Shown here: positions 1 through 6,958 of the stretch, in pieces
Numbering within the stretch: the stretch's first letter is position 1
How the letters are laid out: each line of letters opens with the position of its first letter
Assembly (NCBI RefSeq): GCF_017744155.1
Contig: NZ_JAGHQT010000017.1
Location: 1 to 64,000, forward strand
DNA length: 64,000 nucleotides
Direction of reading: 5' to 3'
Source of the DNA: Endozoicomonas sp. G2_1
Lineage (GTDB): Bacteria > Pseudomonadota > Gammaproteobacteria > Enterobacterales > Alteromonadaceae
Position numbers and translations under genes: made by a program
The notes under the pieces: generated by a model
Databases searched by the model: none
What the model saw: only the letters and a program-made list of their open reading frames with translations
What the model was told of the DNA's origin: nothing

Positions 1-85
1 GAATCCATGCCGAACTCAGAAGTGAAACGCAACTGCGCCGATGGTAGTGTGGGAGGTCCCATGTGAGAGTAGGTCATCGCTAAGC
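1..85 (+). rRNA. rrf: 5S ribosomal RNA, 3' part (5' end outside window)
   Basis: The window opens inside a 5S rRNA. The conserved central stretch CCGAACTCAGAAGTGAAACG and the closing stretch GAGAGTAGGTCATCGC are both present, with the loop D/E region intact between them. About the first third of the gene is cut off by the window edge. The 3' end is placed at about base 85 by comparison with typical gammaproteobacterial 5S rRNA and is uncertain by a few bases. An intrinsic terminator follows directly, so this is the end of an rrn operon whose 16S and 23S genes would lie upstream. Confidence 0.9.
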
Positions 86-100
86 GCTTATTAAGAAAAA

Positions 101-127
101 CCCGCAGCTAACACTGCGGGTTTTTTG
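101..127 (+). terminator. Intrinsic terminator of the rRNA operon
   Basis: CCCGCAG and CTGCGGG pair around a short loop and are followed by a run of six T. It lies 15 bases after the 5S rRNA. Confidence 0.88.
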
Positions 128-132
128 TTTTT

Positions 133-311
133 ACGGCGATAGCAACACCTGAATCCATGCGCTTATACCGTCACAGATTCTCAGAAGTGACCGCTCTTGA
201 GCATCCATGCTCTCGCGGCATTAGTACATCCATGTACGTCAAACGCCACTGCGCCGAATTGAGAGCGTGTGGGTAGGTTGCTCTTAATGTGAGAGTAGGT
301 CATCGCTAAGC
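133..311 (+). pseudogene. Decayed second 5S rRNA copy interrupted by inserted sequence
   Basis: Blocks of 5S rRNA reappear in the right order. ACACCTGAATCCATGC is at about 145-160, TCAGAAGTGA at 181-190, CACTGCGCCGA at about 247-257, and TGTGAGAGTAGGTCATCGC at about 288-306. Between the blocks lie unrelated bases, including a 46-base two-hairpin repeat at 199-244. A functional 5S fold is not possible with these insertions. It looks like a duplicated 5S gene (tandem 5S copies occur in related rrn operons) that has been inactivated. It could also be a remnant of a larger rrn end duplication, since a degraded copy of the terminator follows. Confidence 0.72.
199..244 (+). repeat. Two-hairpin short repeat, copy A (inside the 5S pseudogene)
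   Basis: Two small palindromes, GAGCATCCATGCTC (199-212) and GTACATCCATGTAC (224-237), are joined by an 11-base spacer ending in CATTA and followed by GTCAAAC. The same arrangement occurs at 334-376 and, more decayed, at 58855-58892, each time with different but still complementary stems. Confidence 0.65.
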
Positions 312-333
312 TTTTATTAATAGGTCGTTCCTA

Positions 334-376
334 GGCATCCATGCCTTCACGACATTAGTGCTTCCATGCACGTCAA
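334..376 (+). repeat. Two-hairpin short repeat, copy B
   Basis: GGCATCCATGCC (334-345) and GTGCTTCCATGCAC (358-371) are separated by a spacer ending in CATTA and followed by GTCAAAC, as in copy A. The stems differ from copy A yet remain paired. This copy sits between the 3' end of the 5S pseudogene and its degraded terminator. Confidence 0.65.
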
Positions 377-378
377 AC

Positions 379-404
379 CCGCAGCTGACGCTGCGTTTTT
401 TTTG
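379..404 (+). terminator. Second, degraded copy of the rrn terminator
   Basis: CGCAG and CTGCG flank a 5-base loop and are followed by a run of eight T. The sequence is a diverged copy of the terminator at 101-127 (CCGCAGCTGACGCTGCG against CCGCAGCTAACACTGCGGG). The shorter stem should still terminate, perhaps less efficiently. Confidence 0.65.
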
Positions 405-508
405 CTTTTTGTTGTTTTTATATTAACCTAGTGTTTCTAACTTTAGGGTTTCACTGTCTTTTTACATTTTATCCGTACTAAAAGATAAAGAATTTCGGGA
501 ACTTAGTT

Positions 509-922
509 TTGACTCAGTTTACAGCACATGGACAATTTGATATTCGTTGCCAAGGGCAGTGGCTGTATACGAGTATGCTAGGAATATGGAATAGAGAAGC
601 AACTCAGTCATACGCAATTGATGTTCAGAATAGCGCCCAAGACATTTATACTAAACCTTGGCTCAGAATCGTTGATTTAGAACACTTTGAAGGTGGTGGC
701 CAGGAAGTGACTGACGAACTGGTTAAGTTGCAAAGTTGGGCGAAGCAACACAATTGTATTTACGTTATTTTTATTCTGCCGCAACGCCTAGTTGAATTTA
801 TGTTGTCGACGGCTGACGAAGTTTATCGCCCTTTTGAAATCGTGCAGTCCTTTGAACAAGCAGAAAATCTCGCTAAACAAATTATCCCTCAAAACAAAAT
901 CACAACGCAAAGTGGTTCCTAA
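509..922 (+). CDS. Hypothetical protein, possibly STAS-like
   Basis: A 137-residue soluble protein that I cannot place in a family with certainty. The hydrophobic beta-like segment WLRIVDLEHF (about 51-60), the following helix and a second strand CIYVIFIL give an alternating alpha/beta pattern reminiscent of SpoIIAA/STAS-like folds. That is an impression, not a motif match. No signal peptide or membrane segment is seen. The start is a TTG, 8 bases after a GGGA Shine-Dalgarno-like stretch. No in-frame ATG or GTG lies upstream. It is the first gene after the rRNA operon and converges on the patatin gene, with only 10 bases between the two stops. Confidence 0.7.
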   Translation: MTQFTAHGQFDIRCQGQWLYTSMLGIWNREATQSYAIDVQNSAQDIYTKPWLRIVDLEHFEGGGQEVTDELVKLQSWAKQHNCIYVIFILPQRLVEFMLSTADEVYRPFEIVQSFEQAENLAKQIIPQNKITTQSGS

Positions 923-932
923 CGCAATATTG

Positions 933-2012
933 TTATTGCAGTATCTCGAAGGGCTTAATGTCATCAATACGTTGTTGATTAATAAAGTCATCTAGCTCTT
1001 CGGCAAGCAAGTCACCTGCAACTAGCACATCTTGCCAGTTACGTATCCGCGTTTTGTCTTCTTGTAAACTAAAATCCTTTCGATCTGGAATTTTTTTCAT
1101 CGGCAGGTTTTCGATAAAGTTGCGAGAAGGTATCAACATGACAATATTATCGTAATTGTTTGGATTAACTGAACGGTTGAGGTTTTTATCAAACCAACCA
1201 GCCTTGGGCTTATGATTGAAATGAGGGTAAAGCGTTAACGCGTCATTGTTATTGATCTGTAAATCAAAGTGGTAGTCAATAATACCTCCATCGCGATACA
1301 TACCAGGGGGAGCACCAGGAATATTACTAATACCCTCCATAGCAATTGGAATTGCACCAGAGGCCATTAACGCTGGCTTAAAGTTTTCTTTTGTTAACGC
1401 AACGTACTGTGTTTGAAAGTTGTATTGATCATTAAATTGTAGTTGCTGGTTTGGCGTGTGAAAGATAACGCGTTGGTATTGGCTGTGGAGCCGCTTGCGC
1501 GACACTAAGTTGCTCAACATACTTTTGACTAAACCTGCAAACAGCAGCGGTTTAAATTCCCATGAAACTAAACCTCGACATAGGTTTGTCAGTAGGTGAA
1601 CATTAATCGTATCGTGATTGATAATTTGTTCAATGCCATTTTGGCTTAGGCTATAGTCGAGAATATCACTCGCTTTTGCTGTTATTTCTTCGCGGTCGGC
1701 ATTGCGACTATAAATTGTTTGAGAATAGGATTCTGCCAGTCGAGTAATGGCGGCAACAGGGTCTGCTTGTGCAAGGCATGACGCTCTAAAAGCTCCGGCA
1801 GAAGAGCCAACCAAGTTGAGGGGCTGATTAGTACCGTTAAAAAACTCGCCAAATAAATACTTGTCTAAGCCAAATAACGTGAACCATTTTGGTCCGCCAC
1901 TGGCGCCTAGAAAGTGATCAAATAATTGTGGTTTAAAGCCTTCTTGTTTGATTTTTTCTAAGGCTTTGGGGCCTGCGTAAATTTCTAAATTCGGCGATGT
2001 TCCTTTATTCAT
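933..2012 (-). CDS. Patatin-like phospholipase family protein
   Basis: A 359-residue serine acyl hydrolase. The patatin signature parts are present in order: a glycine-rich oxyanion segment GASGGPKW (about 36-43), the nucleophile elbow GSSAG (69-73, Ser71), and the catalytic Asp in RDGG (about 237-240). Families with these motifs hydrolyse acyl chains from phospholipids or related lipids using a Ser-Asp dyad. No signal peptide is visible, so it probably acts in the cytoplasm or at the inner membrane. The start is an ATG at 2010-2012 preceded by a purine-rich stretch. The dGTPase-like gene lies upstream on the same strand, 59 bases away, so co-transcription is possible. The substrate is unknown. 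Confidence 0.88.
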   Translation of the reverse strand: MNKGTSPNLEIYAGPKALEKIKQEGFKPQLFDHFLGASGGPKWFTLFGLDKYLFGEFFNGTNQPLNLVGSSAGAFRASCLAQADPVAAITRLAESYSQTIYSRNADREEITAKASDILDYSLSQNGIEQIINHDTINVHLLTNLCRGLVSWEFKPLLFAGLVKSMLSNLVSRKRLHSQYQRVIFHTPNQQLQFNDQYNFQTQYVALTKENFKPALMASGAIPIAMEGISNIPGAPPGMYRDGGIIDYHFDLQINNNDALTLYPHFNHKPKAGWFDKNLNRSVNPNNYDNIVMLIPSRNFIENLPMKKIPDRKDFSLQEDKTRIRNWQDVLVAGDLLAEELDDFINQQRIDDIKPFEILQ

Positions 2013-2071
2013 GTTCTCTTACTGGTGTCCTTAATGCTTTGATATATTCTGATTAACTATTGCAGCAGTGA

Positions 2072-3415
2072 TTATAGCGATTCTCTAATGGTGTCATTAA
2101 TGTTTGGAATAAATAAGTTTTTGTATAGCTTAGTTGCATAATCGTCGGTCATTCCAGCAACATAATCAGCGATAACGCGATACTGATTGTCACCACTTGC
2201 TACGGCTTGTTGCCAGCGCTTGACACTTGCGTTGGGTAGTAAACGCTCAGGATCAGCCGCAAGCGCCTCAAACAATTCCATAACTATTTGCTGACCGCGA
2301 TATTCATGACGCTGAATCGCCGTTTGTTTAACAACGTATTGTAAAACAAACTGTTTAAATATGTTGAGGACCTTATTTGGTACCTCAGGAAGCGCTGCGT
2401 TATAGCGCAATAATGGCTCAGTAAAATCAGTTGCTAAGTGTTCGTTGAGGTCGATTAGTACTATCTCAGTAATGAGATAGTTGACTAAACCGCCAATGGC
2501 TTCTTTTTGTTGGTAGTGATGTTCACTAAATAATGATGCTGACAGATTAATCGCCAGGGCTTTAACCGTTGAATCGTTTATTGTGAGAAGCTTATCGACA
2601 ACTTGCTGCTCAAAATCGGTCTTGCTGACAACACCGGTAACAATAGCGTCCTCCATATCGTGAATGCCATAAGCGATATCATCGGCGAGTTCCATCATTG
2701 AACAGTCGAGAGATTTAAATTTGGTTTTACTGTGTTTATTATTGTGTTGCTTAACACTTTGAAAAAGTGCTTTGTCGCTATTTGATAAGGGCTCAAGCAC
2801 CCAAGCTAACATCTCACTATCGTCTTTGTATAAGCCCTTGGGAGGGTGCCAAACATCAGCCTTGAGTTGTCTAAAACTTTTAACATCGTCAACCTGCTCA
2901 GTACTTTGAAGGGCATCGATTGTTTGAGGATATTTGAGTAAGCCGAGTAAAGTTCGACGCGCGAGATTCATACCAAAATGCTCGCTAAATGGCTCTAGTT
3001 GAGAGACGATTCGGAAGGTTTGGCCATTACCTTCAAAGCCACCGTGATTGCGCATCATGTAATGAAGTGCAACTTCACCGCCGTGACCAAAGGGAGGGTG
3101 ACCAATGTCATGGGCAAGGCACAGCGCTTCAATTAACGCATCGTCATTGGGCAGTAATTCGCGAGTTATGTCAGGGTACTTTGATTTGAGCTGCGCTGAT
3201 ATACCCGAGCCGATTTGAGCCGCTTCTAGTGAGTGAGTCAATCGGGTGCGGTAAAAATCGCTTTGACCGCTACCCATCACTTGAGTTTTTGACTGTAGCC
3301 GACGAAAAGCCGCTGAGTGCAGTATTCTTGCGCGGTCGCGCTGATAAGGGCTACGATGATCGTGTTGTCGTTTTGCAACTTTTGCCAGCCGACGCTCAAG
3401 CCAGTCTAATTTCAT
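2072..3415 (-). CDS. dGTPase-like HD-domain triphosphohydrolase
   Basis: A 447-residue protein of the deoxyguanosinetriphosphate triphosphohydrolase-like family (COG0232). The metal-binding HD residues are visible: His61 in RLTHSLE, His102-Asp103 in AHDIGHPPFGHGGE, and a later Asp in ELADDIAYGIHDMEDA. Characterised members cleave dNTPs to the nucleoside and tripolyphosphate and so affect dNTP pools. Some relatives restrict phage, but this one sits among housekeeping genes. The N-terminus RRLAKVAKRQHDHRSPYQRD is typical of the family. The start is an ATG at 3413-3415. It is transcribed toward the patatin gene and is divergent from the binding-protein gene at 3523. Confidence 0.9.
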   Translation of the reverse strand: MKLDWLERRLAKVAKRQHDHRSPYQRDRARILHSAAFRRLQSKTQVMGSGQSDFYRTRLTHSLEAAQIGSGISAQLKSKYPDITRELLPNDDALIEALCLAHDIGHPPFGHGGEVALHYMMRNHGGFEGNGQTFRIVSQLEPFSEHFGMNLARRTLLGLLKYPQTIDALQSTEQVDDVKSFRQLKADVWHPPKGLYKDDSEMLAWVLEPLSNSDKALFQSVKQHNNKHSKTKFKSLDCSMMELADDIAYGIHDMEDAIVTGVVSKTDFEQQVVDKLLTINDSTVKALAINLSASLFSEHHYQQKEAIGGLVNYLITEIVLIDLNEHLATDFTEPLLRYNAALPEVPNKVLNIFKQFVLQYVVKQTAIQRHEYRGQQIVMELFEALAADPERLLPNASVKRWQQAVASGDNQYRVIADYVAGMTDDYATKLYKNLFIPNINDTIRESL

Positions 3416-3522
3416 AGAGAGTCCCGTTCCTTATAACCACTGTCTTATAAATACTACTTGCGCTATGTTGCTAATAACACTAACCTAATTTTGATAACGT
3501 GGTAAAGCAAAAGGATTTAATA

Positions 3523-4272
3523 ATGAATATTTTTGGATTGCCGATTGCTAATGGTTTGTTAGTTTGTGCGTTAGTGTTGTCGCTAGTTAGCGCTAGATAT
3601 GCGATAGCAGAGAAAATTGAATTGTTAACAGGGCTCGCCAAGCCTCCGTTTATCGTCAATAAGCACGAGGGGGTTCAAATTGAGTTGATCACCCATGCGC
3701 TTGCATCACAAGACATAGAAGTCAATTTTACCTTAATGCCCTTAGGCAGAAATGTGAACAGCTTTGTGCGCTGGGACTTTGACGGTATTATTACTTTACC
3801 TCCACATTTTTCTCATAGCCAAGTTTATTTATCTGCGCCGTATGTACGTTATCAAAACGTTGCGGTGACGCTAGCCGATAACAACTTTGATATTAATGAA
3901 ATTGATCAATTGATTGGTCGAAGTATTGTTGCGTTTCAAGGGGCTCGAAACTTTCTTGGCAGTAAATACAAAGAGATCACGGCGTATTCAACGGATTATC
4001 GAGAAGTCGCCAATCAAAAGCAGCAAATTGGCATGCTATTCTCTGGGCGCACTGATGTCATTGTTTTAGAGCATCACATCTTCGAATATCTAACTCGTGA
4101 GCAAGATGGTCCGCTTTATCAAAAGCCTTATATTGTTCACAAAATCTTCCCTGAAATTAACTATGTAGCTGGCTTTAAGAGCCAAACCCTTGCCGACAAA
4201 TTTAACCAAGGTATTTTGCAGCTAAAAGCGACAGACCAGTATCGGGAAATCATCAATAAATATATCTATTGA
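3523..4272 (+). CDS. Periplasmic substrate-binding protein, family 3-like
   Basis: About 249 residues with an N-terminal hydrophobic signal segment (LLVCALVLSLVSARYAIA) and a single type-3 extracellular solute-binding fold. An early strand KIELLTGLAKPPF is followed by the mid segments DFDGIITLP and DVIVLEHHIF and by the closing helix YREIINKYI. The frame extends upstream to a GTG at 3499, but the ATG at 3523 has an AAAGGA Shine-Dalgarno 7 bases before it and is preferred. No transporter genes are adjacent, so it may be an orphan sensor-type or stand-alone binding protein. The ligand is unknown. It overlaps the 3' end of the convergent LysR gene by 7 bases. Confidence 0.75.
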   Translation: MNIFGLPIANGLLVCALVLSLVSARYAIAEKIELLTGLAKPPFIVNKHEGVQIELITHALASQDIEVNFTLMPLGRNVNSFVRWDFDGIITLPPHFSHSQVYLSAPYVRYQNVAVTLADNNFDINEIDQLIGRSIVAFQGARNFLGSKYKEITAYSTDYREVANQKQQIGMLFSGRTDVIVLEHHIFEYLTREQDGPLYQKPYIVHKIFPEINYVAGFKSQTLADKFNQGILQLKATDQYREIINKYIY

Positions 4273-5174
4273 TGACTGTTGATCTCAACACCGTGTCGCT
4301 GATAAAAAAGCTGCTCTAACAGTTTTGTCGCGGGGCCTGCGCCATCTCTATCTGGTATCACTAAATTGAGCGGAACCACTCTATTTGAATAGTTGGCAAT
4401 ATTGATAATGCGCAACTGGCCTGACGACAAATAGGGTTGTGCTAAGTCTTCAGGTAGCCAGCAAAAACCAATATTCTCCAGTAATATCATGATTGCTTCT
4501 TGGAAGTTAGCTACTGTCCAACGTTGCTCTGCTTTTAACCAGCCTTGCTTGTTTTCACTAACCCCTGTTTCTCCAATGACTACTTGCAAGTGGCTAGCGA
4601 GTTGCTCTAGGGTAATTTCATCGTCATCAATGTCGCAATTATTAGCGCTGCAAACGGCAATTAATTTGACAGTTGTTAAGGTATTGGCCAAGTAACCTTG
4701 TGGGACAATGTTACTAATAACAATATCGGCTTTTTTCTGCAAGATGGCTTCTGCGCTGCCGGATATCACTTCATTAGTAATTTTTAATCGACTGCCTTTA
4801 CTTAGCGGCAAAAACGCTTTTAAGGTCTGGTATAAATCTGCTCTTGGGTAAATAATCTCAATTGCCAGCCTAATCTCTGGCTCCCAACCTTGGTTCAAGG
4901 TTCCGGCTAATCCTTCTAATGCTTCAATGTCTTGCAGCACTTGTCGAGCTCGCCTAAGCATGGTTTCACCCTGTTGGGTTAAGGTTGCTTTGCGGCCTTG
5001 TACTTCTAGTAGACTAATCCCGAGTTGCGCTTGTAATTTGGCGACGGCGTGATTGAGAGAGCTTTGGCTTTTATTGAGTTTATCGGCGGCTTTAGCGTAG
5101 CCGCCATAATCAACCACGGCTTGTAATATTCGCCATTGCTCTATGGTTGATTTTGCGCGAAATAACTTGTCCAT
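4266..5174 (-). CDS. LysR-family transcriptional regulator
   Basis: A 302-residue regulator. The N-terminal winged helix-turn-helix is at about residues 12-70 (ILQAVVDYGGYAKAADKLNKSQ, shortened here to its core GGYAKAADKLN, then SLNHAVAKLQ). A linker helix and an effector-binding domain follow. Such proteins bind as tetramers, usually upstream of a target gene. The neighbour upstream on the same strand is cmoB, 32 bases away, so there is no divergent partner to suggest a target. Function is otherwise unknown. Confidence 0.87.
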   Translation of the reverse strand: MDKLFRAKSTIEQWRILQAVVDYGGYAKAADKLNKSQSSLNHAVAKLQAQLGISLLEVQGRKATLTQQGETMLRRARQVLQDIEALEGLAGTLNQGWEPEIRLAIEIIYPRADLYQTLKAFLPLSKGSRLKITNEVISGSAEAILQKKADIVISNIVPQGYLANTLTTVKLIAVCSANNCDIDDDEITLEQLASHLQVVIGETGVSENKQGWLKAEQRWTVANFQEAIMILLENIGFCWLPEDLAQPYLSSGQLRIINIANYSNRVVPLNLVIPDRDGAGPATKLLEQLFYQRHGVEINSHQ

Positions 5175-5206
5175 AGCTCAATACTATTGCGAATTTTTGT
5201 TGCTGG

Positions 5207-6172
5207 CTACTTATTAGCGATAAAAATCGCCCGCTTCGGTGCTGGGTAACCTTCGATGGTTTTGTTGGCATCGTTCGGATCGAGGAAGTCTGATAGTGAC
5301 TCACTGTCAATCCAATCGGTTTTACGCTGCTCTTCAAAAGCAGTTTGGTCGGTATTGACCCACTGAACATTTTTAAAGCCGCAACGCTTTAACCATGCCA
5401 CCATGGCTTTACCGCTGGGTAAAAACCAGACGTTGCGCATTTTGGCATAGCGTTCGCCAGGCACTAATACGGTGTTTTCGTCGCCATCAACAATTAAGGT
5501 TTCAAGCACAAGTTCGCCACCTTGCACTAATTGAGCTTTCAATTGGTACAAAAAGTCGATTGGCGAACGTCTGTGGTATAAAACACCCATGGCAAAAACC
5601 GTATCGAATGCTTTTAATTCAGGCAGTTGTTCAACACCCAGAGGTAGTAAGTTTACACTATTATCATTAATAAAGTGCTGGATAGCGTTAAACTGCATTA
5701 AAAAAAGTTGTGTCGGGTCGATACCAACAACAAATTTAGCGCCGGCGCCGCGCATTCGCCATAAGTGATAACCACTACCACAGCCGATATCTAGAACATA
5801 GCGGTTAGAGAGGTCGCTAATAAAGGGAACTAAGCGGTCCCACTTAAAATCTGATCGCCATTCAGTATCTATATCCAAACCATGAATCTGATATGGGCCT
5901 TTGCGCCAAGGTTTTAGCTTTTTCAACATATGTTTTAGGCGTTTGTATTCGCCACTGCTCAGATCGCCTTGTTGTCCAACTGATACGCTGTTAACAATAT
6001 CAATTTGATTGACTTGGGTCTCTGGCAGACCATCGAGTGTTTTTTGCCACTGGGCATATTCGCCGTGCAGGTGTTGGCTCGACCATTGTGACAATTGAGC
6101 AGGTAGTGATTCAAGCCAATGGCTCAAGCGATTGGCGGCTATTTGTTGGTAAAACTTATTGAAGTTGTTCAT
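5207..6172 (-). CDS. cmoB: tRNA U34 carboxymethyltransferase CmoB
   Basis: 321 residues, close to the 323 of the E. coli enzyme. CmoB transfers a carboxymethyl group from carboxy-S-adenosylmethionine to 5-hydroxyuridine at the wobble position of tRNAs, giving cmo5U. The Rossmann methyltransferase motif [15 protein letters not shown] is at about 122-136, and the family segments WRSDFKWDR and LETLIVDG are present. The start ATG overlaps the stop of cmoA (ATGA), indicating translational coupling. The gene order cmoA-cmoB is the standard one. Confidence 0.95.
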   Translation of the reverse strand: MNNFNKFYQQIAANRLSHWLESLPAQLSQWSSQHLHGEYAQWQKTLDGLPETQVNQIDIVNSVSVGQQGDLSSGEYKRLKHMLKKLKPWRKGPYQIHGLDIDTEWRSDFKWDRLVPFISDLSNRYVLDIGCGSGYHLWRMRGAGAKFVVGIDPTQLFLMQFNAIQHFINDNSVNLLPLGVEQLPELKAFDTVFAMGVLYHRRSPIDFLYQLKAQLVQGGELVLETLIVDGDENTVLVPGERYAKMRNVWFLPSGKAMVAWLKRCGFKNVQWVNTDQTAFEEQRKTDWIDSESLSDFLDPNDANKTIEGYPAPKRAIFIANK

Positions 6173-6903
6173 TTTATCGCAATTAAAGACATAAAGTTAA
6201 AACATTGAAACCAAGGTGTTATGTGTTTGAAGCCAACTTTTTGGAGGCGATCGAGCTGAGTTGCAAGCGTGTCTGTACGCATGACATTTTCAAGCGCAGT
6301 GCGCTTTTGGGCAATTTCGAGCTCGCTATAACCGTTGGCGCGCTTAAAGTCGTGATGCAAGTCAGTAATCACTTGGTTACAGGTTTGATCATCTGCGGTG
6401 ATTTTTTCAGATAAAACCAGTAAACCACCCGGTAGCAAAGCGTTATATATTTGCGCCAGTAATTCGGTGCGCTTTTCCGGTTCTAAAAACTGCAGCGTAA
6501 AGTTGAGTACCATCATTGATGCTGGCGAGTATGTTTGTTCTAAGATATCGCCTTGGATTATTTCAACTGGGGTTTTGCCACGGAATGCTTGGATATGTCG
6601 CTGACAGCGCTCAACCATAGCAGCAGAGTTGTCGATACCAATAATTTGGCAGTTTTCGGCACTAATACTTTTGCGCATCGCCAAGGTGGCCGCGCCTAGC
6701 GAACAGCCGAGGTCGTAGACATGGCTATTGTCGGTAACATATTGCTGACTTAAGCGACCAATAGTATCTATAATCGTACTATAGCCGGGAACCGAGCGAG
6801 AGATCATATCAGGGAATACTTCGACAACTTGTGCGTCAAAGCAAAAATCTTTTACTTGGCTTTGCGGCTTGGAAAAAATAATATCTTTATCTGATGACTG
6901 CAT
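6169..6903 (-). CDS. cmoA: Carboxy-SAM synthase CmoA
   Basis: About 244 residues. CmoA makes carboxy-S-adenosylmethionine from SAM and prephenate, the donor used by CmoB. The motif [15 protein letters not shown] and the family signature [13 protein letters not shown] are present. The frame can be extended to a TTG at 6927, but the ATG at 6901-6903 gives the family's usual N-terminus ([11 protein letters not shown], comparable to the E. coli start) and length (247), so it is preferred. No strong ribosome site is seen for either. It is the first gene of a cmoAB operon and diverges from the 6959 receptor gene. Confidence 0.94.
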   Translation of the reverse strand: MQSSDKDIIFSKPQSQVKDFCFDAQVVEVFPDMISRSVPGYSTIIDTIGRLSQQYVTDNSHVYDLGCSLGAATLAMRKSISAENCQIIGIDNSAAMVERCQRHIQAFRGKTPVEIIQGDILEQTYSPASMMVLNFTLQFLEPEKRTELLAQIYNALLPGGLLVLSEKITADDQTCNQVITDLHHDFKRANGYSELEIAQKRTALENVMRTDTLATQLDRLQKVGFKHITPWFQCFNFMSLIAIK

Positions 6904-6958
6904 GATAATGAATGGGTTGCAATTCAAATTGAATTTATCAATTATATCAAATTAGTGA

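Noticed and set aside
2072-3415. dGTPase-like protein as a phage-defence dNTP depletion gene
   Set aside because: The neighbours are housekeeping genes, no defence island or mobile genes surround it, and the protein matches the widespread COG0232 family.
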